Positions 51,364-61,419 of a stretch of DNA of 64,000 bases are shown here, piece after piece. The stretch is from the NCBI GenBank assembly GCA_024811115.1, contig JAKOGH010000736.1, positions 248,001 to 312,000 on the forward strand. Direction: 5' to 3'. This DNA is from Terana coerulea (Eukaryota; Basidiomycota; Agaricomycetes; Polyporales; Phanerochaetaceae). The notes beneath the pieces were generated by a model that was given only the letters and a program-made list of their open reading frames with translations, was not told where the DNA came from and did no database searches. Both the position numbers and the translations under genes were made by a program. Every line of letters begins with the position of its first letter. Positions within the stretch are counted from its first letter, which is position 1.

Positions 51364-53122
51364 ATGGACGGATTGAGTCAAGAACCGGAACTTGCGCCAG
51401 AACTGGTGAAGCTGCTCAGTAAGAGATTGCAAGGGGTACTGAAGACGTTGCATGAGGTTCAAGCAGTGAGCGTTCTTCAGCTTCAAGTGGCAGACGACCG
51501 TGATGTGAGATGGTAGATGTCGTACGGACGACTGAACAGGGTTGTTTTAGGAAAATAGTGGGCTACGCGAAGATGTTGCTCGCTTACGAGGTGGAGGGTG
51601 CGTGACCTCTTTCAATAACATACAACCGGACGGACATGAAATCGGCTTTACAGGAGAACGAAAACCTCAATGACCAAGTTGTTGACTTGCAAAAGCTTCT
51701 AGAGTCAAACGGTCTCCAGAGTGAGCTTGTGGAAGAAGACGGGCAGCCACTCACCGCATGCCTAGCTCGGCTATGCCCCGTACGTCGTCCACATCGAGGG
51801 CTGATGCATAAGATAGCATGACGGTAACAGGCTCACTGCCATCCGCTCTGAAGTCGAAGAATGTCATAGCTTCTTTGGAGAGTCGTGTGCGTGCTTTGTG
51901 CGAAGAAGGTTCAGTCATGGAGACGGCCCATATACAGGAAGTACGTCCTGCAAGTTCAGAATGCCATTCAGACACCGACGTTCCTCTATGCTCGAAAATA
52001 TAGCTGCACGCGTTATATGCGCAACTTGAGAAGTACAAGGCTAAGTACGCAAAGTATAAGACCAAAGTGAAAGAGCTGGAGGCGGTATGTGTCGCGTACT
52101 TCCACGGAAGACAACTGATATCTAGGTTCTTGTTTAGGCTGTCAATGAATCGCAGCATGAACGTCCTGCTATTCTTCAAGAATTGCCATTAGCAGGTGGC
52201 ACAATTGACAGCGTGGAGCTGGTAGGTATATACAGCCGACTTTTTGCGCACTTCGCTCACTTTCATTATTCATGTAACCGTCAGTATGGTGATAAACAGA
52301 AAACCCCTTGTTTTGTGGGCGCAAATTTACCGCTTGGTGATCTCACCGCAGTTCTAGGTGTAAGTGCAAACCAAGTCTGAATAGTGAGGCAACCCAAGAG
52401 ACTGACCTACTTTCTGTGCCATAGGGGCTGAGGTAAGCTTGAGCGTTGGCATGCGTTAAGTATTTCTTGCTGAAGGACATGTTGTCGCCTTCACTATCAT
52501 AGGTCAATTTCCATCAATGACATTCTATTCTGGCCGGAACGGACTATTTATCCGTCTTTGTGCGACAGCATTGCATTGCTGGTCACACCAGAAGTCACTC
52601 CTGACTCCCTACAGGCACATGAGCTCCGCCCCACACTTGGCTCTCGCAAGGAACTGTTCCACCGAGAGGGTAGGGCAATACGCTACCTTGGAACATTTCT
52701 ATGCAATGATGAGGACACCTATAGTCACAAGAGGCTGGCCAAGCTGCCGAAAAATGTAAGTTGCCTGTCTGTGCCATCATAGTGATTTATATGAAAGTTA
52801 TTTGCAGCAGCAGAATGCTATTTTAGCCTTCGCAAAGCCATCCATACGTGCCTATGAGAAACTGTCTCCCGGAAAGAAGGAGACCTTACGCACCTCGTAC
52901 TTACGTGGAGAAGCACGAATGGAGTTTTTCCAGCTCCATTTCCATTCTTTCAACCACGAGCTGTTTGACGAGCTGATTAAGCTCAAGGAACGACGTGCTA
53001 ATGGCCCGGGGTGCACTGGGGCAAGTGGCCAGCAGATGACGATGATAGCGGTCCGAAGAAGAAGAAGACGAAGCACGCTCATTGAGTCACTTATATCGTC
53101 CAGCAGTCTAGCATGTGCGTAG
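51364..53122 (+). CDS. Coiled-coil protein with DUF6697-like C-terminal domain, copy B
   Basis: Tandem paralogue of copy A, separated by about 490 bp that hold no other gene. It starts at ATG 51364: MDGLSQEPELAPELVKLLSK then RLQGVLKTLHEVQA, aligning with copy A residue by residue. Middle exons show NDQVVDLQKLLESNGLQSEL, EDGQPLTACLARLCP and LPSALKSKNVIASLESRVRA, parallel to copy A. The C-terminal part reads RKELFHREGRAIRYLGTF, LSPGKKETLRTSYLRGEARM and FHSFNHELFDELIKLKER. The open frame then drifts into an Arg-rich tail ending at 53122. One base back, another frame gives WPADDDDSGPKKKKTKHAH with stop 53083-53085, which matches the Lys-rich end of copy A better, so a one-base deletion near 53010-53030 is likely. 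Confidence 0.52.
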
Positions 53123-53189
53123 CGAATACTATGATGTTTGTTGCCTTTGCCTCCCTGATAGCGCTTGCTCCTTAGGCCTTAGGCCTCAT

Positions 53190-53587
53190 CGATCACGGTG
53201 TGGGGCATCTGGGGCACCTTCATGCTTCACGTTCCTCACTCAGTACGGCGACAACGGGCTCATCGGCGCCTTGCTTACCTCGAGGACAGACGCAAGGGGC
53301 GTGTACGTCCTCAGCAGCACGGGCGTTGGCATCGCGAGCAACGGCGGGCCATGGAAGTGCGAGCAGACGTGCGCCATGCGCTGCGCATCGGATCGCATGA
53401 TCGCGTCCTTGGCCGACGCGAGGCCCTCTTCAACGGGCAGCGTGGTCCCCTTGACCAGCGCCTTCACTCTCTGGGACAGCGTCGGGGGACCGGCCGCGGT
53501 GAATGCGTGCTCTCCAACGATCGCCGGGCGATCGACGATGGCGGAGCCGTGCACCATGTCGGCCGCGAACTTCATATAGAGTCTCAA
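53190..53587 (-). pseudogene. Gene fragment copied from the gene at 63-64 kb
   Basis: On the minus strand this 400-bp piece reads ADMVHGSAIVDRPAIVGEHA, then EEGLASAKDAIMRSDAQRMA, then TPLASVLEVSKAPMSPLSPY. The gene at the window end has ADMVHGPVVVGRAATVEEHA, EEGLASAKDAIVHSDAQRMA and TPLASVPEVSKALKSPLAPY in the same order. After SPY the fragment has a stop where the 63-kb gene has Trp, then continues VRNVK like the source's VKNVK. The N-terminal part and the Pro-rich segment between blocks are missing or shortened. It has no start codon context of its own, so it is a dead partial duplicate. Confidence 0.7.
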
Positions 53588-53873
53588 ATATGATAAATAT
53601 TATGCAATGCATCTACATACGTGCTGCTCTGAGTTCAAGTATTGTTACAATTGACCACGCCGCGGAAGATCTGATACTACAAGTGTAATAGTACAAGACA
53701 ATGAGAGATGTAAGATAAAATATATGCAGTGTGAGAAATGGTGCAGAAGGATCAGAAGATGCTAGTTAATATATGCGATGTTAGATGTGGTGCAAGAGGG
53801 AAAGAGTCATGTCGATCTTATGCGAAGAAGTAAAGAGAGAAAGACAGTGAGTAGAGGGTAAATATGCAGAGAA

Positions 53874-56856
53874 TCATGCGGAGCGGGAAAGCCGTCTGCT
53901 GAGAACGGTTCCCCAGCGAGAGAGGCGGGAAAGGAAGGAGCGGCGCTTTTGCTTCTCTGGGTAAGCAAGCGTGACTCGGATTTCTAGTTCTGTCAACGTG
54001 GCCTCCTCCCAGTCGTCGGTATCTACCGAGGAGGAGGAGTCGCGAGTGTTGGAGTTATTGTGCGGTTGGTGCGTGAAGAAGGAGTAGAGTCCGGCGAGGT
54101 ACGATTCGTCGGAGGGGTATGATGGTTCATTGGCCACAGTGATTGGGGTGCCATCGCACACTTGGGTGGCGACCAGGGACTCGTCCGAGTGAGACGAGGG
54201 GGTGGAGGAGAGGAGAGGAGGAGAGGAGGAGAAGTCGCGAGCGTTGAAGTCTTCGCGCCGTTGGGGCTTGAAGAAAGAGTAGAGTCCGGCGAGGTACGAC
54301 TCGTCGGAGGGGTACGATGATTCGTCGGCCGCAGTGATAGGAGTATCGTCGTGCGTTTGTGGGGTTACTGGTGACCCGTCTTGGTGGGCCGAGGGCGCGT
54401 AGTTGAGGAGAGAAGGAGATGATGACCTAGATGCGTGAAGGGGGCGATGGAAAGCCGAAGTGAGAATGACCTCGTCAGCGTCAGTGTCGGCCTCGTAGAT
54501 GCCTTTGATGACGGGGAAAGGCACGGCTTCAGATGTGATGACAACGGTGGTGTCTGTGTTCTCGTGGTAGAAGGTGGAGGGGGATGTTTCGCTGCGGCTG
54601 GATTTCACGGAGATGTTGCCTGATGCAGAAGGTGACTGCAGAACAGTTGCCAGGCTTGCAGGAGTGGGAAGAGAAGCCAGAGGAATTGTTGAAACCGCGC
54701 GGCCCGGAATCGTAGCAGAGGCGGGGGTAGGGATGGAGATAGGGCCAACGGCAGAACGGGAGGTGTTTTCGTCCTGGGTGAGACACGTTGGCGAGGGGAT
54801 GGCAGGCTTTGAGGCCAGAGCATCCGAAGTGAAGTCGAACACCGCCCAGATATCCTCCTCGGAATCCGGGTGGGTTATGTTGTCATTGCGTGCAGGGACC
54901 TCTATGGATTCACCCAAAGACGGGCTTCTCTCGGCAGTGCACTCGTACGGGGGCACACCAACCTTGGGAACAGAAAGTTCTCCGGAGGCAAGGGCCTCCC
55001 AGTCGCTAGGAGTTATCATGAGCCCCAGTGCGTGGTAGAGAATGGCAAGAACTCACATAGACTTGAAGAAGGGGTGGGCCTTGATAGCCTCATGTGAAGG
55101 GCGGTGAACTTCGTCGGTCGAAAAAATCTATGTATCATTGCTTCAGATCTCTGGCATGAATATGATTTGGCGAGACATGTACCTTGTCCAATAAATCATA
55201 CAAGTCCTTGGAAATATTGTCGTTGCCTAACCACTTCTTGAGGCTGCCGAGGCAAGTGCGCATTGCCATCTCAGAGACGGACTCGCACTCGTCTACGTTC
55301 CACAACCGCTGCGAGACAATGTTAATGATGAGGAAAATAAATGAGGAAGTTGGGCACTTACACGTCCAGTGGCACCTTCAAACAGTATCACGGCCCAAGC
55401 CCAGATGTCGGTGCTCGGGTCGAACAGACCTTTGCACCAGATCTCCGGGGCAAGATAGTCGAGAGTGCCGACAATCTCAGGTTCGTCCTTTCTGGCGCGC
55501 GCCTGCTCCAGCTCCATCGCGAACGCTGAAAGACCGAAGTCTCCGAGGACAGCATTACCAGCCTCGTCAAAGAAGATGTTGTCCGGCTTGAGGTCCCGGT
55601 GGATGACCCCATGGGCATGCGCTGCCTCAAGACCGAGTAGCTGAACAAAAGATCAGTCAATATACCATGACCTTCCTTGTGAGGAGACATACCATCTGCG
55701 CAGCGTAAAATACCAGCAAAGAGTCAGGAAGCACTCGCCATCGCTCCAACAGCATCATCATATCCCCGCCGGAGTAGTATTCCTATACCGCCTTGGTCAG
55801 CTCAACTCAAGATGGTACTAGGTGAGTACTCACCGTAACGAAATAAAACTTGGAGTCATCGTGGAACGTCGCCAACAGCTCCATGACACCCTTCTGACCA
55901 GCAAGCACGAGAAGTGCCGACTGCTCCATCAATATTTGGTCCTCCTTCCCCTCCACTGCAGACCTCGTCATGGTCTTGATCGCACACACCGACCCCGTCG
56001 CCTTGTGCCTCGCCTTATATACCGACCCCCAGGCACCCGCTCCAAGGAACTCCTCGAGAATGAAGTCGTCCAACGTGAGAATGCGGTTGGAGGAGATGCT
56101 GTGAGCAGATGTAGATCCGTTGATCCCTTCCGGTACCGCGCCGTTCATGAGAGTAGCATGAGCAGGAACACGCTCGACCTCAACGATATCAGAGTCGGCA
56201 GAGACAGTGGTGCGCAGCTGCGTAGTCTTCAAGTGGGCAGGGCTTTCTTCTACTACTGCAGCCTCATCCTTAGCTGGTGCGGTCTCGACCTCTTCGATGT
56301 TCTCGAGTACGGTAGGTTCTCCCGTTTGAGAAGTTGAGATTTCGATAACGTCTGAGGTCGAGCGCGCAGGAGTAATGTATTCGATACCGACGGCGGTGGG
56401 CTTGCGGGTGCGGGATGCACTTTCGAAAGCGCGGCTGACAGGCTGGAAGTCAACGATGTTAGCGACCGCTGTAGCACCGTCGGACATGACGCTCACGTTG
56501 TGCTTCAAGAAGCGCCTGAGTCCGTGAACTTTGAGGGGATGCTGGACGTTGAAGACATCTGGAGTGTGTGCAGCATTGTATAACACCTCCGTGCGGACGT
56601 TCTCCACAGCGCCGTTCTGATCTGTGGATGAGATACGTAACAACGACGAGAGTAGAAGGCACGTACGTGTGAGACTAGAAACTCGGGGTAGACTTCTCCG
56701 CTCTGTACACCAACAGCAACCGCTCCCTCGCACTTAGTCTACGAATGGCAGGATCAGCCAACGTACTGTGCGCTTAGAGAGTGCTGCGTGACATACCTGC
56801 TTGCCGGTGGTTTTCTTCTTGTTGATGATAGTCTTGATACGAGATATGATTGCCAT
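53874..56856 (-). CDS. Serine/threonine protein kinase with long Ser-rich C-terminal tail
   Basis: The start is ATG 56856 (MAIISRIKTIINKKKTTGKQ) and the gene has several introns. A low-complexity region of about 200 residues precedes the kinase domain. The domain begins TLDDFILEEFLGAGAWGSVY with the P-loop. CAIKTM has the ATP-anchoring Lys; GVIHRDLKPDNIFFDEAGNA is the catalytic loop; LGDFGLSAF has the Mg-binding DFG; and VGTLDYLAPEIWCKGLFDPS is the activation segment with APE. HRPSHEAIKAHPFFKSM closes the domain (about 55.06 kb). All catalytic residues are present, so it should be active. The gatekeeper-side sequence and order resemble AGC/CAMK-type kinases, but I cannot assign a subfamily. 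The tail (53874-55019) is Ser/Thr/Pro/Asp-rich, contains a duplicated 65-residue unit, and ends basic (SFLSRLSRWGTVLSRRLSRS). Targets unknown. Confidence 0.82.
54084..54365. repeat. Tandem duplication of 195 bp (65 codons) in the kinase tail
   Basis: The phrase gtagagtccggcgaggtacg begins at 54084 and again at 54279, exactly 195 bp apart and in frame. On the protein the units read SYPSDESYLAGLYSFF in both, preceded by PITAADE or PITVANE. About 80 bp per unit are highly similar, the rest more diverged. Confidence 0.75.
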
Positions 56857-57545
56857 TGTGAAGTATGGCGAAAGATGTTAAGTTCTTGCGACTCGGTTAG
56901 AGTAGACGACAAAGAAGTATGCGGGAGCTAGGCCCATGGTGCCTTGCTTATAACTCTTTGACAGAGGAGGGTCAGCCAGGGGCTGACTGCCAGCCATGTC
57001 AGCCTCAAGAAAGGCGGGTGACGGCTGATTCTAGAGCGAGGGCGGAAGCTTCCACTTGTCAGCCACGGTTCATCGGCAGAACTCTGGCAGCGATCTTGCA
57101 CCATGGCCAAGCGGCCGCGTTGACAACCTGACCAGCCACCGGACGGATTTCGAACTTGCTCACTTTGCCCCATGCCAGGCGGAAGCTCGAGACTCGGCCT
57201 AGGGTCGTAAGCCATTCAACTCGTGAGGTGGTCTGGTAGGGTATAAAGTAGTGAGTCTGCAGACGAGTGGTTCAGATGACGGTAAGTGCGAGAGGAAAAC
57301 AGAGTTGCCATCAGATCCTCACGGACGCAGCCGAACGCCACAAAGACAGTTAAGCGCTCACATACTTCTCCCCGATACGTTCCTGATACGTTCAAGTTGT
57401 TGTCAAGGTCTGAGCTCGTAAAACCAGTTGATTTGTGCGCAGCCTTTCGGCTAGACAGTACCTAAGTGGTGCTTGAAAGAGTGTCAAAGGCTTGCCGTCA
57501 GAGCAGCTCGGGGACAAGCCCAGCTATGGTCCACTGGCAGCCGAG
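56857..57545. other. Kinase promoter side and spacer; no gene seen
   Basis: No convincing gene. A TATAAG-like sequence on the minus strand at about 56943-56951 lies roughly 90 bp upstream of the kinase ATG and might be its core promoter. The rest up to the inverted repeat has no features I can name. Confidence 0.35.
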
Positions 57546-57553
57546 GCTTACTT
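57546..57553. repeat. 8-bp flank gcttactt; its mate is at 60219-60226 (inverted)
   Basis: gcttactt directly abuts the outer end of the left inverted-repeat copy. Its reverse complement aagtaagc abuts the inner end of the right copy (60219-60226). Such a pair would be the target-site duplication of one insertion, now separated and inverted. Confidence 0.75.
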
Positions 57554-58487
57554 TAGTCTCCCCGAGGCAGACAGCGAACACAGCGGGTCAACCTGCGCTT
57601 TGGGCTACGGATACGCTGTTAAGCGTCTGCTACTACCGGGGCGGGTGGTTGCAGGTGTTCCTGCTTGATCCCATCATATCATCACGTGCATCCATCAAGC
57701 TGTGTTTGTCGCGTCCGACACAGTCGCGACTCAGTTGCGTTGTGCTTCATTTCCGTACAGAGGTGCCCATTATGCATAGCAGGAGTATCACAAGATAGTT
57801 AAACATGCATGAGGGATTGGTGGGTGGTTATTCCACATACCTCATAGGTCGGTTGGGCAGAGAACAGCGCGCCGCACACCTCAAGATATAGTATTTGGCA
57901 CCATGGGTCTATCTCACTACAACATCACCTGCCATCCTGCTCAAGCGACTGAATTTTTGCAGCCTATCCAAGGTCTCATCATCTCGGCAGGAGTATACTG
58001 GCCAGGACTGGGGTATAAGAGCTCGACCAGTCGGTCCAACTCGTCCGCCTGAGCATCTGCGCAGCAACCTCCAAGAAAGTGTAAAATAGCGGCAGCGTGG
58101 CAGCGAGCCATAAGAAGAATTACATTCCCGCAGCATAAAAGCCCAGGGCCAAATGACGAAACGGCCGAATGATGAGAAGCCTTCGCGGGTATGGCATCCA
58201 AGATCCTCAGGCTGTCGAAAGGATCATCTTCTGAAGCCTCTCAGTCGACGTGCGGTGGTGATGAAGGCTGAGGTGGTAGAGCACCCGGTGGGAAGTCACC
58301 TGTGTGTAAGTTGTAGAAGCCATCCTGCAGGTCGAAAGAGCCCTGCATGGTGGGGGCACAATAAGAGCAGAGCGAGAAATGCATGAGAAAACGCGCGAAT
58401 ATTCCCGGGCGTCTAACATACCAAATCAAGCGAAACACGTCCAAATCCGGAACACCTCATACGACCCCCGCGTCAAAATACAGACTA
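57554..58487. mobile_element. Non-autonomous DNA transposon, left copy (934 bp)
   Basis: The copy runs from TAGTCTCCCCGAGG to AATACAGACTA, so its ends form a short inverted repeat TAGTCT...AGACTA. It is almost identical, in reverse, to 60227-61161. I found one difference, one fewer C at 58047-58049 (tccgcctg here, tccgccctg in the other copy). Eight-base flanks suggest 8-bp target duplications, as made by hAT and some KDZ transposases. No frame encodes a transposase; the longest frames (about 60-95 codons) are the same in both copies and match nothing I recognise. Confidence 0.72.
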
Positions 58488-58495
58488 GGGAAGTC
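58488..58495. repeat. 8-bp flank gggaagtc; its mate is at 61162-61169 (inverted)
   Basis: gggaagtc directly abuts the inner end of the left copy. Its reverse complement gacttccc abuts the outer end of the right copy (61162-61169). This is the second crosswise pair, complementing the gcttactt pair. Confidence 0.75.
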
Positions 58496-58715
58496 GCTCG
58501 TTCTCGCTACCGTGACGGGCTCGGCTGCTTTTGTGCTCGGATTGCTAGCCTATGCTACTCACGGATGGCTCACTCTGTTAGCTTCTTTTGGAAGTAAAGC
58601 TCCGGCAGACTATTGGCTACCACTGAACTTGAGTAGGCGTCATTTTTACCCTTCGCCAGTTCGAAATTAATGCTAAGTGAAAGTAGGCTTCCTAACAACA
58701 GGATCAAGACTGCAC

Positions 58716-60098
58716 ATGCCCGCTACTGCAGAGGATCTCCCGCCGGAGCTGTTTGAAGACATTCTGTGGCATGTTCGGGATACCTTTGCCGACTTCTCTC
58801 CTGTAGACCGCGAGACAAAACACCTCATCTCCGCGTGTGCTTGCGTATGCCACTACTTCGCCAACATCTGCCGTCCTAAGCTGTTCTATCGGATTACGCT
58901 ACGTGGCCCTGGTGATGTTCACGAACTGCGAATGCTCATTGACGCGCCCTCCTGCTACACCTCTCTTCCTCCACTCTCCAAATTAATCTACGAGACTGTT
59001 GCTGAGCCGCAGAAGACAGAGCCGCCTTGGATACACCTGATTCCTCTCCTGGTGTTTCCCAGACTCAATAATGCCGCGGGGGCCAAACTCTACGTCATGG
59101 ACGGCACAAACGCTTACGTGAGCCGGAGGACCCCTCGTTTCCTATCACTTCATCCCAATCTTCCTCGCAGCGTACCAAATCGCCTCTCGCCGTTCAGTGA
59201 ACTCTCACTATCTGACGTCCAGTTCAGCAATGGATCTGAGCTACGCAGATTCCTCTCTCACCTTGAACTACTGAGGGTTCTCGTCCTGGAAAACGTCACA
59301 TGGGGAGATGCGCAGGACCAGCAGACCTTCTTATCCATGGATTTCGGCGCAGTACGTGAAGTGCGAACCACAGCTGCGGTCGGGTCGGAGTGGTTCGCGC
59401 CTCGGTTTCTCCCCGTACTGGCTGCCCGCCGCGAAGAGACATCGCACGGATCGAGCCGGGAGCAGCGAAGACAGTTCACTATGGACCCCGACGACTACCA
59501 TACTATCCTTGAGATAGTCAGTCTTTTCCGCGGGAGCGGCTCCCGCAATCCTCCGAACAGCCCACTCCTGTGACATGGAAGGCAGAGCGGTATGGAAAAC
59601 GGGCGTTGGGCAAGGACCACTGTGAGCAATTCGCGATTGTCTGATTCCAAGAGGATGAGCATCTTACCAGTTGTGTTTTCACTAGGTGCAATGATTATAC
59701 GCGGCCTGTACAAGGACGGCCCGACGATGCCAGAGATTGAAGCAGTGTTTGGTCCTCAAAAATCCACGCCAGGCTTCGAGCGGGAAAACGAAGAAACGTC
59801 GCCAAAAGTCCTTTGTGTCGAGTCCATACGGGTTGAACTCGGCGAGGGGATGCGATGCGATGAAAGCGGCGTGAAACGCTCAGAGACCGGCTGGCAAGAG
59901 ACCTGGAGGACTTTTGAGGACCTCGCCATGCGGCTTAGGCATCTGGGGAATGTCGACTACCTGTTCCACTCCTGGGATAGTGCGGCAAGGTTCTTCAAGA
60001 CGGAGGCCGTGGCTATGGGACGTCTGCTGGAAACTGGGCGACTTAGATACTTCTGGACCGACGTAAAAGAACAGAGCTTTGGACAATACATACCTTAG
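58716..60098 (+). CDS. F-box protein A, located between inverted transposon copies
   Basis: Probable SCF adaptor. The start is ATG 58716: MPATAEDLPPELFEDILWHV is the F-box beginning. Then come LISACACVCHYFANICRPKL followed by FYRITLRGPGDVHELRMLID, PPWIHLIPLLVFPRLNNAAG, DGTNAYVSRRTPRFLSLHPN, and a repeat-like part LSELSLSDVQFSNGSELRRF with LELLRVLVLENVTWG. Exon 1 is open to 59573. A probable intron ends at about 59687 (tttcactag), and exon 2 carries IIRGLYKDGPTMPEIEAVFG, WRTFEDLAMRLRHLGNVDYL and LLETGRLRYFWTDVKEQSFG, stop 60096-60098. The donor is unclear. It is a paralogue of the gene at 61.4 kb. Its promoter is at most about 230 bp before the left transposon copy begins, so the upstream DNA was changed by the inversion described in the findings. 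Confidence 0.65.
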
Positions 60099-60226
60099 TC
60101 TTTGCGACACATTGGGGCGAAAAATGTGCTGCGTCTGTCGGTGCACTATTTTCAGCTGCGTTGTCGTCGTCTATCGTGTACGGGCCACAGTGGTAGAGCC
60201 GGAATCGTGGCAGGTGCTAAGTAAGC

Positions 60227-61161
60227 TAGTCTGTATTTTGACGCGGGGGTCGTATGAGGTGTTCCGGATTTGGACGTGTTTCGCTTGATTTGGTATGTTA
60301 GACGCCCGGGAATATTCGCGCGTTTTCTCATGCATTTCTCGCTCTGCTCTTATTGTGCCCCCACCATGCAGGGCTCTTTCGACCTGCAGGATGGCTTCTA
60401 CAACTTACACACAGGTGACTTCCCACCGGGTGCTCTACCACCTCAGCCTTCATCACCACCGCACGTCGACTGAGAGGCTTCAGAAGATGATCCTTTCGAC
60501 AGCCTGAGGATCTTGGATGCCATACCCGCGAAGGCTTCTCATCATTCGGCCGTTTCGTCATTTGGCCCTGGGCTTTTATGCTGCGGGAATGTAATTCTTC
60601 TTATGGCTCGCTGCCACGCTGCCGCTATTTTACACTTTCTTGGAGGTTGCTGCGCAGATGCTCAGGGCGGACGAGTTGGACCGACTGGTCGAGCTCTTAT
60701 ACCCCAGTCCTGGCCAGTATACTCCTGCCGAGATGATGAGACCTTGGATAGGCTGCAAAAATTCAGTCGCTTGAGCAGGATGGCAGGTGATGTTGTAGTG
60801 AGATAGACCCATGGTGCCAAATACTATATCTTGAGGTGTGCGGCGCGCTGTTCTCTGCCCAACCGACCTATGAGGTATGTGGAATAACCACCCACCAATC
60901 CCTCATGCATGTTTAACTATCTTGTGATACTCCTGCTATGCATAATGGGCACCTCTGTACGGAAATGAAGCACAACGCAACTGAGTCGCGACTGTGTCGG
61001 ACGCGACAAACACAGCTTGATGGATGCACGTGATGATATGATGGGATCAAGCAGGAACACCTGCAACCACCCGCCCCGGTAGTAGCAGACGCTTAACAGC
61101 GTATCCGTAGCCCAAAGCGCAGGTTGACCCGCTGTGTTCGCTGTCTGCCTCGGGGAGACTA
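60227..61161. mobile_element. Non-autonomous DNA transposon, right copy (935 bp, inverted)
   Basis: Inverted copy of 57554-58487, from TAGTCTGTATTTTGACG to CCTCGGGGAGACTA. The near-perfect match implies recent insertion or recent gene conversion between the two. It separates F-box gene A from its paralogue B. As in the left copy there is no transposase, so movement would need an enzyme encoded elsewhere. Confidence 0.72.
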
Positions 61162-61419
61162 GACTTCCCCACTTCCCCGACTTGTGACACTGAAGTCACT
61201 GTATGCGTGACCGTGATGGTTCGGTCACCCCATTTACGCGCGCTCCATCGGGCATCGGTACTTCAGTCTCGACATTCACGACGACCAGACGTGGACTGGC
61301 CGCCTAACATTAAAATCTGGCCAAAGTCGACGGCGACACATAACTTGCATGTACTTATCTCATACCATAAGTTGTACTTAACCTACCTGCTGACAAGTCT
61401 CTTTTTACAACAGATATCA

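Noticed and set aside
57554..61161. The 935-bp arms as long terminal repeats of a retroelement
   Set aside because: LTRs are direct repeats. These are inverted, lack TG...CA ends, and enclose no reverse transcriptase or integrase.
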